From Actinacidiphila guanduensis (GTDB lineage Bacteria > Actinomycetota > Actinomycetes > Streptomycetales > Streptomycetaceae), in NCBI RefSeq assembly GCF_900103985.1, contig NZ_FNIE01000008.1, forward strand, positions 310,001 through 374,000: DNA of 64,000 nucleotides, in the 5' to 3' direction. Positions 16,480-24,809 of the stretch are shown piece by piece. The notes below the pieces were generated by a model that saw only the letters and a list, made by a program, of their open reading frames with translations, was not told the DNA's origin and did no database searches. The stretch's first letter is position 1, and every line of letters begins with the position of its first letter. Position numbers and translations under genes: made by a program.

Positions 16480-17520
16480 GTGGCCGGACACGCATACATC
16501 GGGTCGTTCACGTCGGCGGGTGGGCGCGGGCTCACCGCGGCCGGCGTCGACCCTGACACGGGGGCGCTGAGCGCGCTCGGGCACATCGCCGACGTGCCGA
16601 ACCCCTCCTTCCTCACCGCGTCGGCGGACGGGCGCACCCTCTACACGGTCAGTGAGACCGCGCCCCAGGGAGCGGCCGCCGCCTTCTCCCTCGCCGACCC
16701 GGCGGCCCCCCGCCTCCTGGGCGCGCCCGTGCCCGTCCACGGCGGCGAGCCCACCCACCTGGCGCTCCACCAGGGCCACCTGGTGACCGCCAACTACTCC
16801 GCGCCCGGCAGCGTCAGCGTCCTGGCCGTCAACGCCGACGGCTCGCTCGGCGACCTGCGCTCCGTCCTGGAGCACGAGGGCGACGGCCCCAACCGTGACC
16901 GCCAGGAGGGCCCGCACGCGCACGCCGTGCTGCCCGACCCGACCGGGCGGTGGCTGCTCAGCGCCGACCTCGGCACCGACTCCGTGCGGGTCTGCGAACT
17001 CGACCCGGCCGGCGGCGAACTGGAGATCGAGCGCGAGCTGGGCCTGCGCTCGGGCATCGGCCCGCGCCATCTCACCTTCCACCCCGGCGGCGCCCACTGC
17101 TACGTGATGAACGAGCTGGACTCCGTCGTCACCGTCTGCAGCTTCGACGCCGACAAGGGCAGCCTGCGCCCGCTGGACGAGGTGCGGGTGCTGCCCGAGG
17201 GGTTCACCGGCGAGAACTACCCGTCGGAACTGGTCGTCTCGCGCGACGGCCGCTACGCCTGGGCCGCCAACCGCGGCCACGACAGCATCGCCGTGCTGCG
17301 CGTCGACGAGACCGGCGAGCGGCTCGAACTGATCGAGACCGTCGGCTGCGGCGGCAGGTGGCCGCGCCACCTGACCCTCGACCCCTCGGGGACCCGCCTC
17401 TACGCCGCCAACCAGAACTCCGGCGACGTCACCTGGTTCCAGGTCGACCCGGCCACCGGCATCCCGAGTCAGGCCGGCTCGATCGTCGCCCCGGCGGCCT
17501 CCTGCGTCCTGTTCGTCTGA
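16480..17520 (+). CDS. Lactonase-like seven-bladed propeller (6-phosphogluconolactonase family)
   Basis: A 346-residue YbhE/Pgl-type lactonase. It shows regularly repeated blade motifs such as GPRHLTFHPGG, WPRHLTLDPSG and YPSELVVSRDGRYAWAANR, and starts with the usual AYIGSFTS. Members hydrolyse 6-phosphogluconolactone or similar lactones. The GTG start follows GGAAGAGG. It stands alone upstream of a strong terminator. Confidence 0.88.
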   Translation: MAGHAYIGSFTSAGGRGLTAAGVDPDTGALSALGHIADVPNPSFLTASADGRTLYTVSETAPQGAAAAFSLADPAAPRLLGAPVPVHGGEPTHLALHQGHLVTANYSAPGSVSVLAVNADGSLGDLRSVLEHEGDGPNRDRQEGPHAHAVLPDPTGRWLLSADLGTDSVRVCELDPAGGELEIERELGLRSGIGPRHLTFHPGGAHCYVMNELDSVVTVCSFDADKGSLRPLDEVRVLPEGFTGENYPSELVVSRDGRYAWAANRGHDSIAVLRVDETGERLELIETVGCGGRWPRHLTLDPSGTRLYAANQNSGDVTWFQVDPATGIPSQAGSIVAPAASCVLFV

Positions 17521-17589
17521 GGCCCCCCGCCCGAGGCCGTGTCGTCGAGAGCTGTGGCACGAGGCCGGCTCGGGCCGACGCAACCCCCG

Positions 17590-17639
17590 ACACCATTGCG
17601 GCGGGCGGCCCCGTCAAGGGCCGCCCGCCGCAATGGTGT
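17590..17639. terminator. Strong bidirectional terminator
   Basis: A 22-bp perfect stem (17590-17611 with 17618-17639) closes a 6-nt loop between the convergent lactonase and chelatase-like genes. Confidence 0.9.
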
Positions 17640-17678
17640 TCTCCGCGCCGCTCCCCAGGACCCCGCCTCAGAGGAGCC

Positions 17679-18554
17679 CTACTGGGGCTGCGCGCTCTGC
17701 TGCGGGACCGCCAGGCCCACAGCGGACGCGTACCGGGTGACCACGAGCTTGCCGACCGCGGGGTAGGGGCCCAGGGCGTCGGCACCCGAGCAGCCCGCCT
17801 CCGCGGCCGCCTCGTGCAGCAGCTGGGGGGCGACCTCCGGGCCGATGAGGCAGGGCGCCAGGGCCAGCGTCGAGGAGCCCGAGGAACGCAGCTGCTCGGC
17901 GGCCTGCGCGATCGCGCCGTCCTCGTCGAGCGCCGCGGCGAGCACGGGGACGGCCAGCCGCGCGGCCAGCAGCAACCCCGTCACGCCCGCCGCCTGGGCC
18001 GCCTCCTCGCCGCCCACCGTGGCCAGGATGATGCCGTCGGCCGCGGTGGCGACGGTGAAGAGCCGGGCCCGGTCGGCGCGCGCAAGTCCCGCCTCCGACA
18101 GGCGCACATGCAGCGCCTCGGCGAGCAGGGGGTGCGGGCCGAGCACGTCGGTCAGCTCGACCTGCGCCTTGCTGTCGCCCACGGCCTGCCGGATGCGGCG
18201 CAGCACGGCGGCCTCGGGGCCGGCCAGCAGCGGCACCACCACAGCGGACGTCTCCTCGCCCGGTCGGTCGGCCGCCACCTGGTCCAGGACCCCGCGCAGG
18301 GACGCGAACTCCTCGTCGTCGCCGTCCACGAAGGCGACCCGCGGGTCGAGGCCCGACAGCTCGCTGCGGGCGATGCTGACGACCTCCTCGGCCAGGCTCA
18401 GCGCCGCGGAGGTGGGACTGCCCGGCACGGCGAGCACCAGCACCGGCGCCCCCTCGGGCGCGGTCAGTGCTTCCGGTCGGCGGTGGCGTCCGGGCTGGCG
18501 CGGACGCGGCATTCGAACGGGGAGTCCGGGGGCGGGCCCTGTGGCGTTGCTCAT
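17679..18554 (-). CDS. CbiX/sirohydrochlorin chelatase-like protein lacking metal histidines
   Basis: A 291-residue protein with the two-lobed layout of CbiX/SirB chelatases. In active enzymes the first strand ends in HGSR and a later loop carries another histidine. Here the first motif reads AVPGSPTSA, and the region around VVPLLAGPEAAVLRRI also lacks the histidine. Insertion of Co2+ or Fe2+ into sirohydrochlorin is therefore doubtful. About 30 basic, probably disordered residues precede the domain. A TAGCAT hexamer lies 8 nt before the ATG. It may be a non-catalytic homologue. Confidence 0.65.
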   Translation of the reverse strand: MSNATGPAPGLPVRMPRPRQPGRHRRPEALTAPEGAPVLVLAVPGSPTSAALSLAEEVVSIARSELSGLDPRVAFVDGDDEEFASLRGVLDQVAADRPGEETSAVVVPLLAGPEAAVLRRIRQAVGDSKAQVELTDVLGPHPLLAEALHVRLSEAGLARADRARLFTVATAADGIILATVGGEEAAQAAGVTGLLLAARLAVPVLAAALDEDGAIAQAAEQLRSSGSSTLALAPCLIGPEVAPQLLHEAAAEAGCSGADALGPYPAVGKLVVTRYASAVGLAVPQQSAQPQ

Positions 18555-18562
18555 GGCGTCGC

Positions 18563-18568
18563 ATGCTA
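18563..18568 (-). promoter_or_regulatory. -10 hexamer of the chelatase-like gene
   Basis: TAGCAT (minus strand) lies 8 nt before the ATG. The 243-bp gap up to the next gene holds nothing else I recognise. Confidence 0.35.
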
Positions 18569-18797
18569 ACGCCTTGCGCCACCCGGATGTTCGCCCGGGT
18601 GCGAAGGAGGTCGCAGCTGTCCGGAACTGTCGGTTTCGGCCATCACCCCCGGTCAGCGGACGGATGGGGCGCGTAGCCGTGAAGAGGCCGCAAGGCGGCT
18701 GCCGGTGCCTCCGGGCGCCGTTCGGGTGCCCCGACGGTCCCCGGTCCTGCCCGGGGCTTCCCAGGCTCTTCCAGGGCGGTCAGCGGCCCTTCAGCAG

Positions 18798-19886
18798 CTA
18801 CCGGAGCGCGCCTTCGCCGGACACCGTCAGCAGACCGCTCCCGGACGGGAGCGGCAGGGCGCCGCGGTGCAGCGCGCCGGCGATCAGGACGGCGCCGGAC
18901 AGCGGGTCGCCCGCTGCGGGCACGAGCGTGGCGTCGGGCAGCACACGGCCGGCCAGGGCGCGCAAGGGCGCGAGGAGCGGTTCGCCCATCCGGAACAGCC
19001 CGCCGGTCAGGCCGAGATCGAAGGGACTCGGGCCGGGCCGTACGGCGGCGGCGGACTCCAGGATGTGCGCGGCGGCCTGCCGCAGGATCGCCCCGGCGAC
19101 CCCGTCCTCGCTGTCGCCGGCCTCATCGGCGGCACATCGGGCGACCTCGGGCGCGAAGGAAGCGAGGACGGCGGCGCGGTCCGCCCGTGGGTAGAGCTGG
19201 CCCGGCAATGTGGCGAGGGGACCGAAGCGCGCCTGCGCACGGGCCAGCAGGGCCGCCGAGCCGCCCGAGCGCCCGTCGTGGGCGCGCATCGCCGCGTCCA
19301 GGCCGGCGCGGCCGATCCAGGCGCCGCCGCCGGCGTCGCCGAGCAGGTGGCCCCAGCCGTCGGCGCGGCGCCACGCAACCCCGTCGGTGCCCAGCGCGAT
19401 CATTCCCGTGCCGGCGGCCACCACCACGCCCGGGCGCAGGCCCAGCGCCCCGGCGAAGGCCGTCACCGCGTCACCCGCGAGGGCCACCCGGCGGGCACCC
19501 AGGGACTCCCGCAGGGCGCCGGGCAGCCGGGCGCGCAGATCGTCGCCGAGCGAGGCCATCCCCGCCGCGCCCACGCACACGGCGGCGACCGTCCCGGCAC
19601 CCGCGGCGCGCATCAAGTCGGCGGCGAGCGGCAGCACCAGGCCGAGCAGGCTCTCGGCGTCGATGCCGCGCTCCGAGGTCACGGCGGGCCGGTCGGATGC
19701 GGCGACCGCGACGGCTCCCGTGGGCGCCGCGGCTCCCGGGCCGTGGCCCAGGGCGGCGGGGCCGGCGCCGGGCTCCGCCGGGGCGAGCGCCACGCGTACC
19801 CCCGAGCCGCCGGAGTCGACACCGAGCACCCATGCTCCGGTGGCCGCTGCCGCCGTCGCGCCGGTCGCGGAGGAGGAGGTGCGCAC
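18798..19886 (-). CDS. BadF/BadG/BcrA/BcrD-type kinase (N-acetylglucosamine kinase-like)
   Basis: A 362-residue ASKHA-fold protein. Its phosphate-1 loop is GVDSGGSGVRVAL near residue 22; phosphate-2 AAGTGMIALG and GWGHLLGDAGGGAWIG lie near 160-195, and an adenosine motif LTGGLF near 305. These features match N-acetylglucosamine kinases of actinobacteria. The GTG start is 3 nt downstream of the preceding gene's stop, so translation is probably coupled. Confidence 0.88.
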   Translation of the reverse strand: MRTSSSATGATAAAATGAWVLGVDSGGSGVRVALAPAEPGAGPAALGHGPGAAAPTGAVAVAASDRPAVTSERGIDAESLLGLVLPLAADLMRAAGAGTVAAVCVGAAGMASLGDDLRARLPGALRESLGARRVALAGDAVTAFAGALGLRPGVVVAAGTGMIALGTDGVAWRRADGWGHLLGDAGGGAWIGRAGLDAAMRAHDGRSGGSAALLARAQARFGPLATLPGQLYPRADRAAVLASFAPEVARCAADEAGDSEDGVAGAILRQAAAHILESAAAVRPGPSPFDLGLTGGLFRMGEPLLAPLRALAGRVLPDATLVPAAGDPLSGAVLIAGALHRGALPLPSGSGLLTVSGEGALR

Positions 19887-19889
19887 CCG

Positions 19890-20744
19890 TCAGCCGAGCC
19901 CGCGCGAGTCCTGCTTGAGGGCGGTGTCGACGGTCAGCGCGGAGGCCACCACCATGCTCAGCAGCGGGTCGGCGAGCTGCTCGTGGATCTGCAGCACGTA
20001 GTTGTCCGCCGTGGTGAAGAGGGTCTTGGCCAGGCCCTCCCAGGTCTTGGTGATGCGGGCGATCTCGCGGTCGGTGTGGTCCACGATCGCGAAGTTCCAG
20101 GCCCGCCAGTTCTCCGCCTTGATGGCGCCGATCTGCTGGCCGTTGTACATGAAGCCGAACTTGATCTTGCCGAAGGCGTTCTGCTGGACGATCTCGCCGA
20201 GCGGTTCGCCGTTCGCCCGGTGCACCAGCACCTTGGACTTGATGAACTTCGCCGGCCGGGTCAGCACCAGGTGCGGCTGGCCCTGGGCGTCGCGCACCTC
20301 CAGCTTGTGGGTGAGGAACTGGTCGACACTGGAGACGAACCGCAGCACCTTCTTCGCGGTGCTCTGGCCCACCTCCACCACCGAGCCGATGGTGCGGCCC
20401 TGCTGGTCGTAGACCGTGTATTCGTTGACCAGCTCGATGAGCTTCGCCTTCTGGTTCACCACCAGGATCGGCTCGGTGAACAGAGTGCCGCCGCCGTAGT
20501 CGGCGCGGGCCACTCCGGCCTGCTGCTGCACCTGGTGCTGGACCTTGGCGGGATCGGCCGGGCGGCTGACGTTCAGCTCCCAGGCACTGCCACCGCCCTC
20601 CTGCTTGGGCGCCTGCTGCTGACCCGGCACCTGGCCCGGGTTGGTGTGCTCGGTCCACTGGGTGCCGTCCCAGTATCTGAGCAGGTTCGGAGTGCCTGCC
20701 GGGTCGGCGTACCAGCCGGCCGGGGTGTTGGAATGCGTGGTCAC
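19890..20744 (-). CDS. DUF2510 + phospholipid scramblase/LURP-one-like protein
   Basis: A 284-residue protein. Residues ~9-33 form a DUF2510 module (GWYADPAG, LRYWDGTQWTEH), common at actinobacterial envelope proteins. The rest is a tubby-like/scramblase-related beta barrel (LVVNQKAKLIELVNEY, IGAIKAENWRAWNFAIVDH). The final segment contains a hydrophobic helix (LLSMVVASALTVDTAL). Lipid binding or membrane anchoring is likely; activity is unknown. A TACTCT hexamer lies 6 nt before the GTG. Confidence 0.8.
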   Translation of the reverse strand: MTTHSNTPAGWYADPAGTPNLLRYWDGTQWTEHTNPGQVPGQQQAPKQEGGGSAWELNVSRPADPAKVQHQVQQQAGVARADYGGGTLFTEPILVVNQKAKLIELVNEYTVYDQQGRTIGSVVEVGQSTAKKVLRFVSSVDQFLTHKLEVRDAQGQPHLVLTRPAKFIKSKVLVHRANGEPLGEIVQQNAFGKIKFGFMYNGQQIGAIKAENWRAWNFAIVDHTDREIARITKTWEGLAKTLFTTADNYVLQIHEQLADPLLSMVVASALTVDTALKQDSRGLG

Positions 20745-20750
20745 CCGGGC

Positions 20751-20756
20751 AGAGTA
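20751..20756 (-). promoter_or_regulatory. -10 hexamer of the scramblase-like gene (leaderless spacing)
   Basis: TACTCT (minus strand) is followed by 6 nt and then the GTG start at 20744. Confidence 0.45.
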
Positions 20757-20770
20757 CCGTGGGGCCCCGC

Positions 20771-21448
20771 TCAGGGGAGCTGCCAGTCGACGGGCGGAAC
20801 GCCCTGACCGACCAGGAGTTCGTTGGTGCGGCTGAAGGGGCGCGAGCCGAAGAAGCCGCGGTCGGCGGACATCGGCGAGGGGTGCGCCGACTCGATCGCG
20901 GGCAGCGGGCCCAGCAGCGGCCGCAGATTGCGCGCGTCGCGGCCCCACAGGATCGACACCAGGGGGCGGCCGCGGGCGGCCAGCGCCCTGATCGCCTGCT
21001 CGGTGACCTCTTCCCAGCCCTTGCCGCGGTGCGCGGCCGGGCGCCTGGGCGCCGTCGTCAGCGCCCTGTTGAGCAGCAGGACGCCCTGCCGCGTCCAGGG
21101 GGTCAGGTCGCCGTTGGACGGGTGGGGCGTGCCGAGGTCGTTGTGCATCTCGCGGAAGATGTTCTCCAGGCTGCCCGGCAGCGGCCGCACCTCGGGCGCC
21201 ACCGAAAAGCTCAGGCCCACCGCGTGCCCGGGTGTCGGGTAGGGGTCCTGGCCCACGATCAGCACCCGCACCTCGTCGAAGGGCTGCTGGAAGGCGCGCA
21301 GGACGTTGGCCCCCGCGGGCAGGTACGTGCGGCCGGCCGCGATCTCGGCGCGCAGGAAGTCCCCCATCGCGGCAATGCGGTCCGCCACGGGCTCCAGCGC
21401 CTTCGCCCAGCCCGCCTCGACGATCTCGTGCAACGGTCGTGCAGTCAC
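20771..21448 (-). CDS. ung: Uracil-DNA glycosylase, family 1
   Basis: A 225-residue Ung. The water-activating motif GQDPYP lies near residue 66, uracil-binding NRAL near 126, and the DNA-intercalation motif HPSPMSADRGF near 190. It excises uracil from DNA to start base-excision repair. The GTG start lies 8 nt after a TAGAGT hexamer, so the mRNA is probably leaderless or nearly so. Length is normal. Confidence 0.97.
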   Translation of the reverse strand: MTARPLHEIVEAGWAKALEPVADRIAAMGDFLRAEIAAGRTYLPAGANVLRAFQQPFDEVRVLIVGQDPYPTPGHAVGLSFSVAPEVRPLPGSLENIFREMHNDLGTPHPSNGDLTPWTRQGVLLLNRALTTAPRRPAAHRGKGWEEVTEQAIRALAARGRPLVSILWGRDARNLRPLLGPLPAIESAHPSPMSADRGFFGSRPFSRTNELLVGQGVPPVDWQLP

Positions 21449-21456
21449 GGTCCGTC

Positions 21457-21462
21457 ACTCTA
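21457..21462 (-). promoter_or_regulatory. -10 hexamer of ung
   Basis: TAGAGT (minus strand) lies 8 nt before the GTG of ung. Confidence 0.45.
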
Positions 21463-21503
21463 CTGGCTCAACACCCGTGCGCCGAACCGCGATCGGCCCG
21501 CCT

Positions 21504-22592
21504 TCACACCTCGGCCGCCCGCACGCAGAGCACATCGGGCAGGTGCGCGGCCGCGAGCTGCCAGCTGTCGCCCTGGTCGGAGCTGGCGTACACCTCCCCG
21601 TTGCGGTTGCCGAAGTAGACACCGCCAGGCTCCGCGTCGTCGGTGCACATGGCGTCGCGCAGCACCACCCCGTAGGAGGGCGCGTCCGGCAGGCCGTCGG
21701 ACAGCGGCGTCCAGGAGCCGCCCGCGTCCTCGGTGCGGAAGACCCGGCAGCGGTACTCCGGCGGCATCCGGTGGGCGTCGGCGGACAGCGGGAAGACGTA
21801 GGCGACGCCGCCGCGGGCCTTGTGCGCGGCCACGGCGAAGCCGAAGTCGGCGGGCAGGTTGCCGCCGATGTCGCTCCAGCGCGCCCCCGCGTCGTCGCTG
21901 CGGTACACCCCGCCGTGGTTCTGCAGGTAGAGCCGGTCGGGATCGGCGGCGTCCTGGGCGATCTTGTGGACGCACTGCCCGAACTCGGGGAAGCGCCTGC
22001 CGGGCGGCAGGAAGGTGGCCTGCACACCCTGGTTCGAGGGGGACCAGCTCCGCCCGCCGTCCTGCGAGCGGTACACGCCGCCGGTGGACACCGCCACGGT
22101 GACCTGCTCGGCGTCGGCCGGGTGCGTCACCACCGTGTGCACCGCCTGACCGCCGAAGCCGGCCTCCCACTGCGGTCGCTGGGGGTGCTCCCACAGGCTG
22201 CGCACCAATGAGAAGGTCTCGCCGCCGTCCTCGGAGCGGAACAGGGCGCCGGGCTGCGTGCCCGCGTAGACGACGCCGGGGGCGGCGGGGCCCGCGGGAT
22301 GCAATTGCCACACCCGCTCCAGGGAAGTGCCGGTGTCCTCGGGGAACCTCACCGCGGGGCGGGCCGGCTCCTGCCAGGTCTCCCCGAGGTCGTCGGAGTG
22401 GAATACCGACGGGCCCCAGTGCGAGCTGTCGGCGCCCACGAGCAGCCGCGGCCGCGGGCCCCGGGTGTCGATGCCGACGGAGTACACCGCCTGCATGGGG
22501 AAGTGTGGCCCGGTGAACTGCCAGTCCCTCCCGCGCCGTCGGCCGAGGAAGAGCCCCTTCTGTGTGCCCACCGCGAGCAGTACGTCCGTCAT
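21504..22592 (-). CDS. BNR/sialidase-fold propeller protein
   Basis: A 362-residue protein with at least four Asp-box motifs (SDDLGETWQ, SEDGGETFS, SQDGGRSWS, SDDAGARWS, TEDAGGSWT), each at a blade turn of a beta propeller. No signal peptide is evident. Such proteins are annotated as sialidase-fold or photosystem-II-assembly-like, but the conserved catalytic arginines and tyrosine of sialidases are not apparent, so a structural or binding role is more likely. The ATG at 22592 begins the first strand. Confidence 0.85.
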   Translation of the reverse strand: MTDVLLAVGTQKGLFLGRRRGRDWQFTGPHFPMQAVYSVGIDTRGPRPRLLVGADSSHWGPSVFHSDDLGETWQEPARPAVRFPEDTGTSLERVWQLHPAGPAAPGVVYAGTQPGALFRSEDGGETFSLVRSLWEHPQRPQWEAGFGGQAVHTVVTHPADAEQVTVAVSTGGVYRSQDGGRSWSPSNQGVQATFLPPGRRFPEFGQCVHKIAQDAADPDRLYLQNHGGVYRSDDAGARWSDIGGNLPADFGFAVAAHKARGGVAYVFPLSADAHRMPPEYRCRVFRTEDAGGSWTPLSDGLPDAPSYGVVLRDAMCTDDAEPGGVYFGNRNGEVYASSDQGDSWQLAAAHLPDVLCVRAAEV

Positions 22593-22631
22593 GGCGCCTT
22601 CGCCTCCGCCGATTCCGTGGATGTGTCCGAC

Positions 22632-22661
22632 ATCACAGAGTCTGCACCCCGCCACTGACAA
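22632..22661 (-). promoter_or_regulatory. Promoter of the BNR propeller gene
   Basis: On the minus strand TTGTCA (22661-22656), 18 nt and TGTGAT (22637-22632) form a good housekeeping promoter with a leader of about 30 nt. Confidence 0.55.
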
Positions 22662-22791
22662 CGGGTCGTCGCGGCGACTCCGCCGCAGGTCAGCGGCGTG
22701 TGATCGGAGTTCGCCAACCGGTGCCGGCGACTTGCGGCCGCCGCCGGGGGAGACGGATTTCGGACAACTCCGGGCGGCCGGACCGGCCCGG

Positions 22792-23427
22792 TCAGGGCGT
22801 GCGGAGCGGCTCCGCGGGAGCGGCCGGCGGGATCTGCGGCGGCGGGAAGCCCAACTCCCAGTCCAGGCCGTAGCGCTGGAAGAGCTCGGCGCGCAGCCGC
22901 GACAGCGGCATCGGCGCGCCCGGCAGCAACAATGCGACCGTCGCGCCCATCAGCAGCGCGCGCAGCAGCCGGTACTCCTCCTCGGGGTCCTTCGCCCCCC
23001 ACGCCTCCACCGACTCCCGCAGCAGCTGGGCCAGCCGCTGCTGCTCGGGGCACTGGATGAAACCCTCCTCCTGCAGGATCGAGGCCATGTGGATGCGCAT
23101 CACCTTGGTGTGCGTCCTGGTCAGCCCGAGGACGGCGTCGATCGCCCGGGCCAGCACCTCCTGCCCGTCGTCCGGGCGCGGCTCGCTCTCCAGAGCGGCG
23201 GCCAGCTGGCGGTTCATCAGCCGGTGCACCGCCGACTGCACCAGTGCGCGCTTGCCCGAGTAGTAGTACGAGACAAGGCCGCGGGCCGATCCCGCCCGCG
23301 TGGTGATGTCGGACAGCGTCGTGGCTTCGTAGCCGCGTTCGTCGAGCAGTTCGACGGTGGCTTGCAGGAGCCGATCCCGGGAACGCTGACGCATCGCTTC
23401 ATTGACCGATGCGCTTCGAGGCGACAT
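22792..23427 (-). CDS. TetR family regulator
   Basis: A 211-residue repressor. The N-terminal helix-turn-helix reads ATVELLDERGYEATTLSDI through RGLVSYYYSGKRAL (residues ~22-68). The C-terminal ligand domain is unassigned. An AGGAG site precedes the ATG by 5 nt. No co-regulated divergent gene is present; it may repress itself through the dyad at 23,446. Confidence 0.92.
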   Translation of the reverse strand: MSPRSASVNEAMRQRSRDRLLQATVELLDERGYEATTLSDITTRAGSARGLVSYYYSGKRALVQSAVHRLMNRQLAAALESEPRPDDGQEVLARAIDAVLGLTRTHTKVMRIHMASILQEEGFIQCPEQQRLAQLLRESVEAWGAKDPEEEYRLLRALLMGATVALLLPGAPMPLSRLRAELFQRYGLDWELGFPPPQIPPAAPAEPLRTP

Positions 23428-23445
23428 GCTTACTCCTGCGTTGAC

Positions 23446-23458
23446 TGGCTGCGAGCCA
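23446..23458. promoter_or_regulatory. Candidate TetR operator
   Basis: A TGGCT-GCG-AGCCA dyad abuts an AT-rich TATATT hexamer (minus strand, 23463-23458), the probable -10 of the TetR gene. Confidence 0.45.
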
Positions 23459-23525
23459 ATATACTCAGCGCCACCTGCCGGACCCCCTGGGCCCGGTGGG
23501 AAACGGGGGATACGGGGACCGATCG

Positions 23526-23560
23526 CCGGTCCCGGCGACGCGGGGGATCGTCGGGACCGG
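23526..23560 (-). terminator. Terminator downstream of the HAD gene
   Basis: Arms CCGGTCCCGGCGA and TCGTCGGGACCGG (13 bp, one wobble) with a 9-nt loop lie after the HAD hydrolase stop. Confidence 0.65.
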
Positions 23561-23668
23561 GGTCGGTGACGCCGCCCGCGGGGACGGGCGCCTGTCAGCG
23601 GGGCCGTGCGTACCGGGGACCCGGCCCCGCTCTCCGCAACCACCGGACGCGGCATCGCACGGGCCGCC

Positions 23669-24400
23669 TCATACCGCGCCGCCCACGGTGTCCAGGACCG
23701 GCAGCAGCGCGCCCGGCCGCTCGGCCGCGGGCAGCGGGTCCACCAGCAGCACCGGGCAGCCCAGCGCCGCGGCGCCACCGTCGGCCCCGGCGTTGTCGCC
23801 CACCATGAGGGTGTCCTCGGGCGCTGTGCCCAGGGCGTCGAGGGCGAGCCGGAAGATCCGCGGATCGGGCTTCTGCACCTCGTGCTCGTAGCTCAGCACG
23901 AACTCCGCGATGTGGTCGGCCACCCCGTGCGCCCGGAAGATCGGCCGCAGGTCCCAGCCGATGTTGCTCACCACTGCCACCGGCACGCCCAGGGTGCCCA
24001 GCTTGGCGAGCACCTCGGCGGTGTCGGGGTAGGGGCGCCAGGCCTCGGGCGTCATGTGCCGTGCGTAGAGGGCGTCGTGCACGTCCCAGGGGAGGCCGGC
24101 CAGCCGGGACAGGGCGGTGTACGCCGCCCTGTGGTGGGCGGCGGTCAGGTCGCGCTGCTCCCAGGCGGCCACCAGATGGCCGGGCAGGTCCGCCTCGCGC
24201 GGCTGCGTGCCGCCGGGCTGCGCGCCCACCCGCTCCAACTCCCCGGCGTACCGGGTGATCTCGTCCTGGCCCGCGTCGATCCCGGCCTGCGCGAGCACGG
24301 CGGCCAGCCACTCGCGGGCGGACTCGATGCGGAACAGCGTGCCCGAGAAGTCGAACATGACCCCGGGCCGCCCCGTCTTCCCCATGACTGAGATGTTCAC
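23669..24400 (-). CDS. HAD family hydrolase
   Basis: A 243-residue phosphatase-like protein: motif I DFSGTLF near residue 17, motif II VVSN, motif III lysine in QKPDP and motif IV GDNAGAD. The second aspartate of motif I is replaced by serine (DFS instead of DxD), which would weaken phosphatase turnover. The helical cap lies between residues ~25 and 110. Start is GTG 24400 or ATG 24385. A GATGCT hexamer lies 6 nt upstream of the GTG. Confidence 0.85.
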   Translation of the reverse strand: MNISVMGKTGRPGVMFDFSGTLFRIESAREWLAAVLAQAGIDAGQDEITRYAGELERVGAQPGGTQPREADLPGHLVAAWEQRDLTAAHHRAAYTALSRLAGLPWDVHDALYARHMTPEAWRPYPDTAEVLAKLGTLGVPVAVVSNIGWDLRPIFRAHGVADHIAEFVLSYEHEVQKPDPRIFRLALDALGTAPEDTLMVGDNAGADGGAAALGCPVLLVDPLPAAERPGALLPVLDTVGGAV

Positions 24401-24543
24401 CCCACCAGCATCCCAGGCGCCCCCGGCCGGCCGTCAGGTGGCCTGCCCGGGGCGTCCGGGTGGGTACGGGCCCGCGGGGCCCGCGGCGTCGTCCAAGCTG
24501 TCGGAGCCCTCGGGGCGGGGCATTGGGGCCGTCGGGTGTGGGG

Positions 24544-24633
24544 TCAGGCCTTGCGGCCCTCACCCGAGGGGCGCGGCTGCTGCGGCTCGGTGGAGCAACC
24601 GCCGCGGCGGCAGTCGGCGTTGGGGCAGGACAT
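24544..24633 (-). CDS. 29-residue cysteine peptide
   Basis: A short reading frame (ATG to TGA) preceded by a near-perfect GGAGGTG ribosome site 4 nt upstream. The product starts MSCPNADCRRGGC and has a C-x4-C-x4-C pattern, with a proline/glutamine-rich and then basic tail. It lies on the same strand as the M56-like protease gene upstream, after 176 nt of untranslated sequence. The three cysteines could bind metal, but no family is recognised. The strong ribosome site is the main reason to believe it is translated. Confidence 0.55.
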   Translation of the reverse strand: MSCPNADCRRGGCSTEPQQPRPSGEGRKA

Positions 24634-24809
24634 GGTGCACCTCCGTGGCACGTGTCACCGGGCGCGCGGCAGGTACGCGCCCCACTGGCTGAGACGACGC
24701 AGGGCCGCAAATGGTTCAGTCCCGCGCGAATGGTGCGCTGCGCAGCCGTGACGGCACGAAGGGTGACGGCCGCTCAGAGGGCCGCGTGCGAAGCAGCGTT
24801 GGCAAAACG

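Noticed and set aside
23428..23525. Plus-strand promoter TTGACT near 23,441
   Set aside because: Spacing to any -10 is only 15 bp and no plus-strand gene follows; the AT-rich element is better explained as the TetR gene's own control region.
24634..24809. A structured RNA or riboswitch between the protease gene and the small peptide gene
   Set aside because: I found no convincing long stem or known aptamer pattern; it may simply be an untranslated region.
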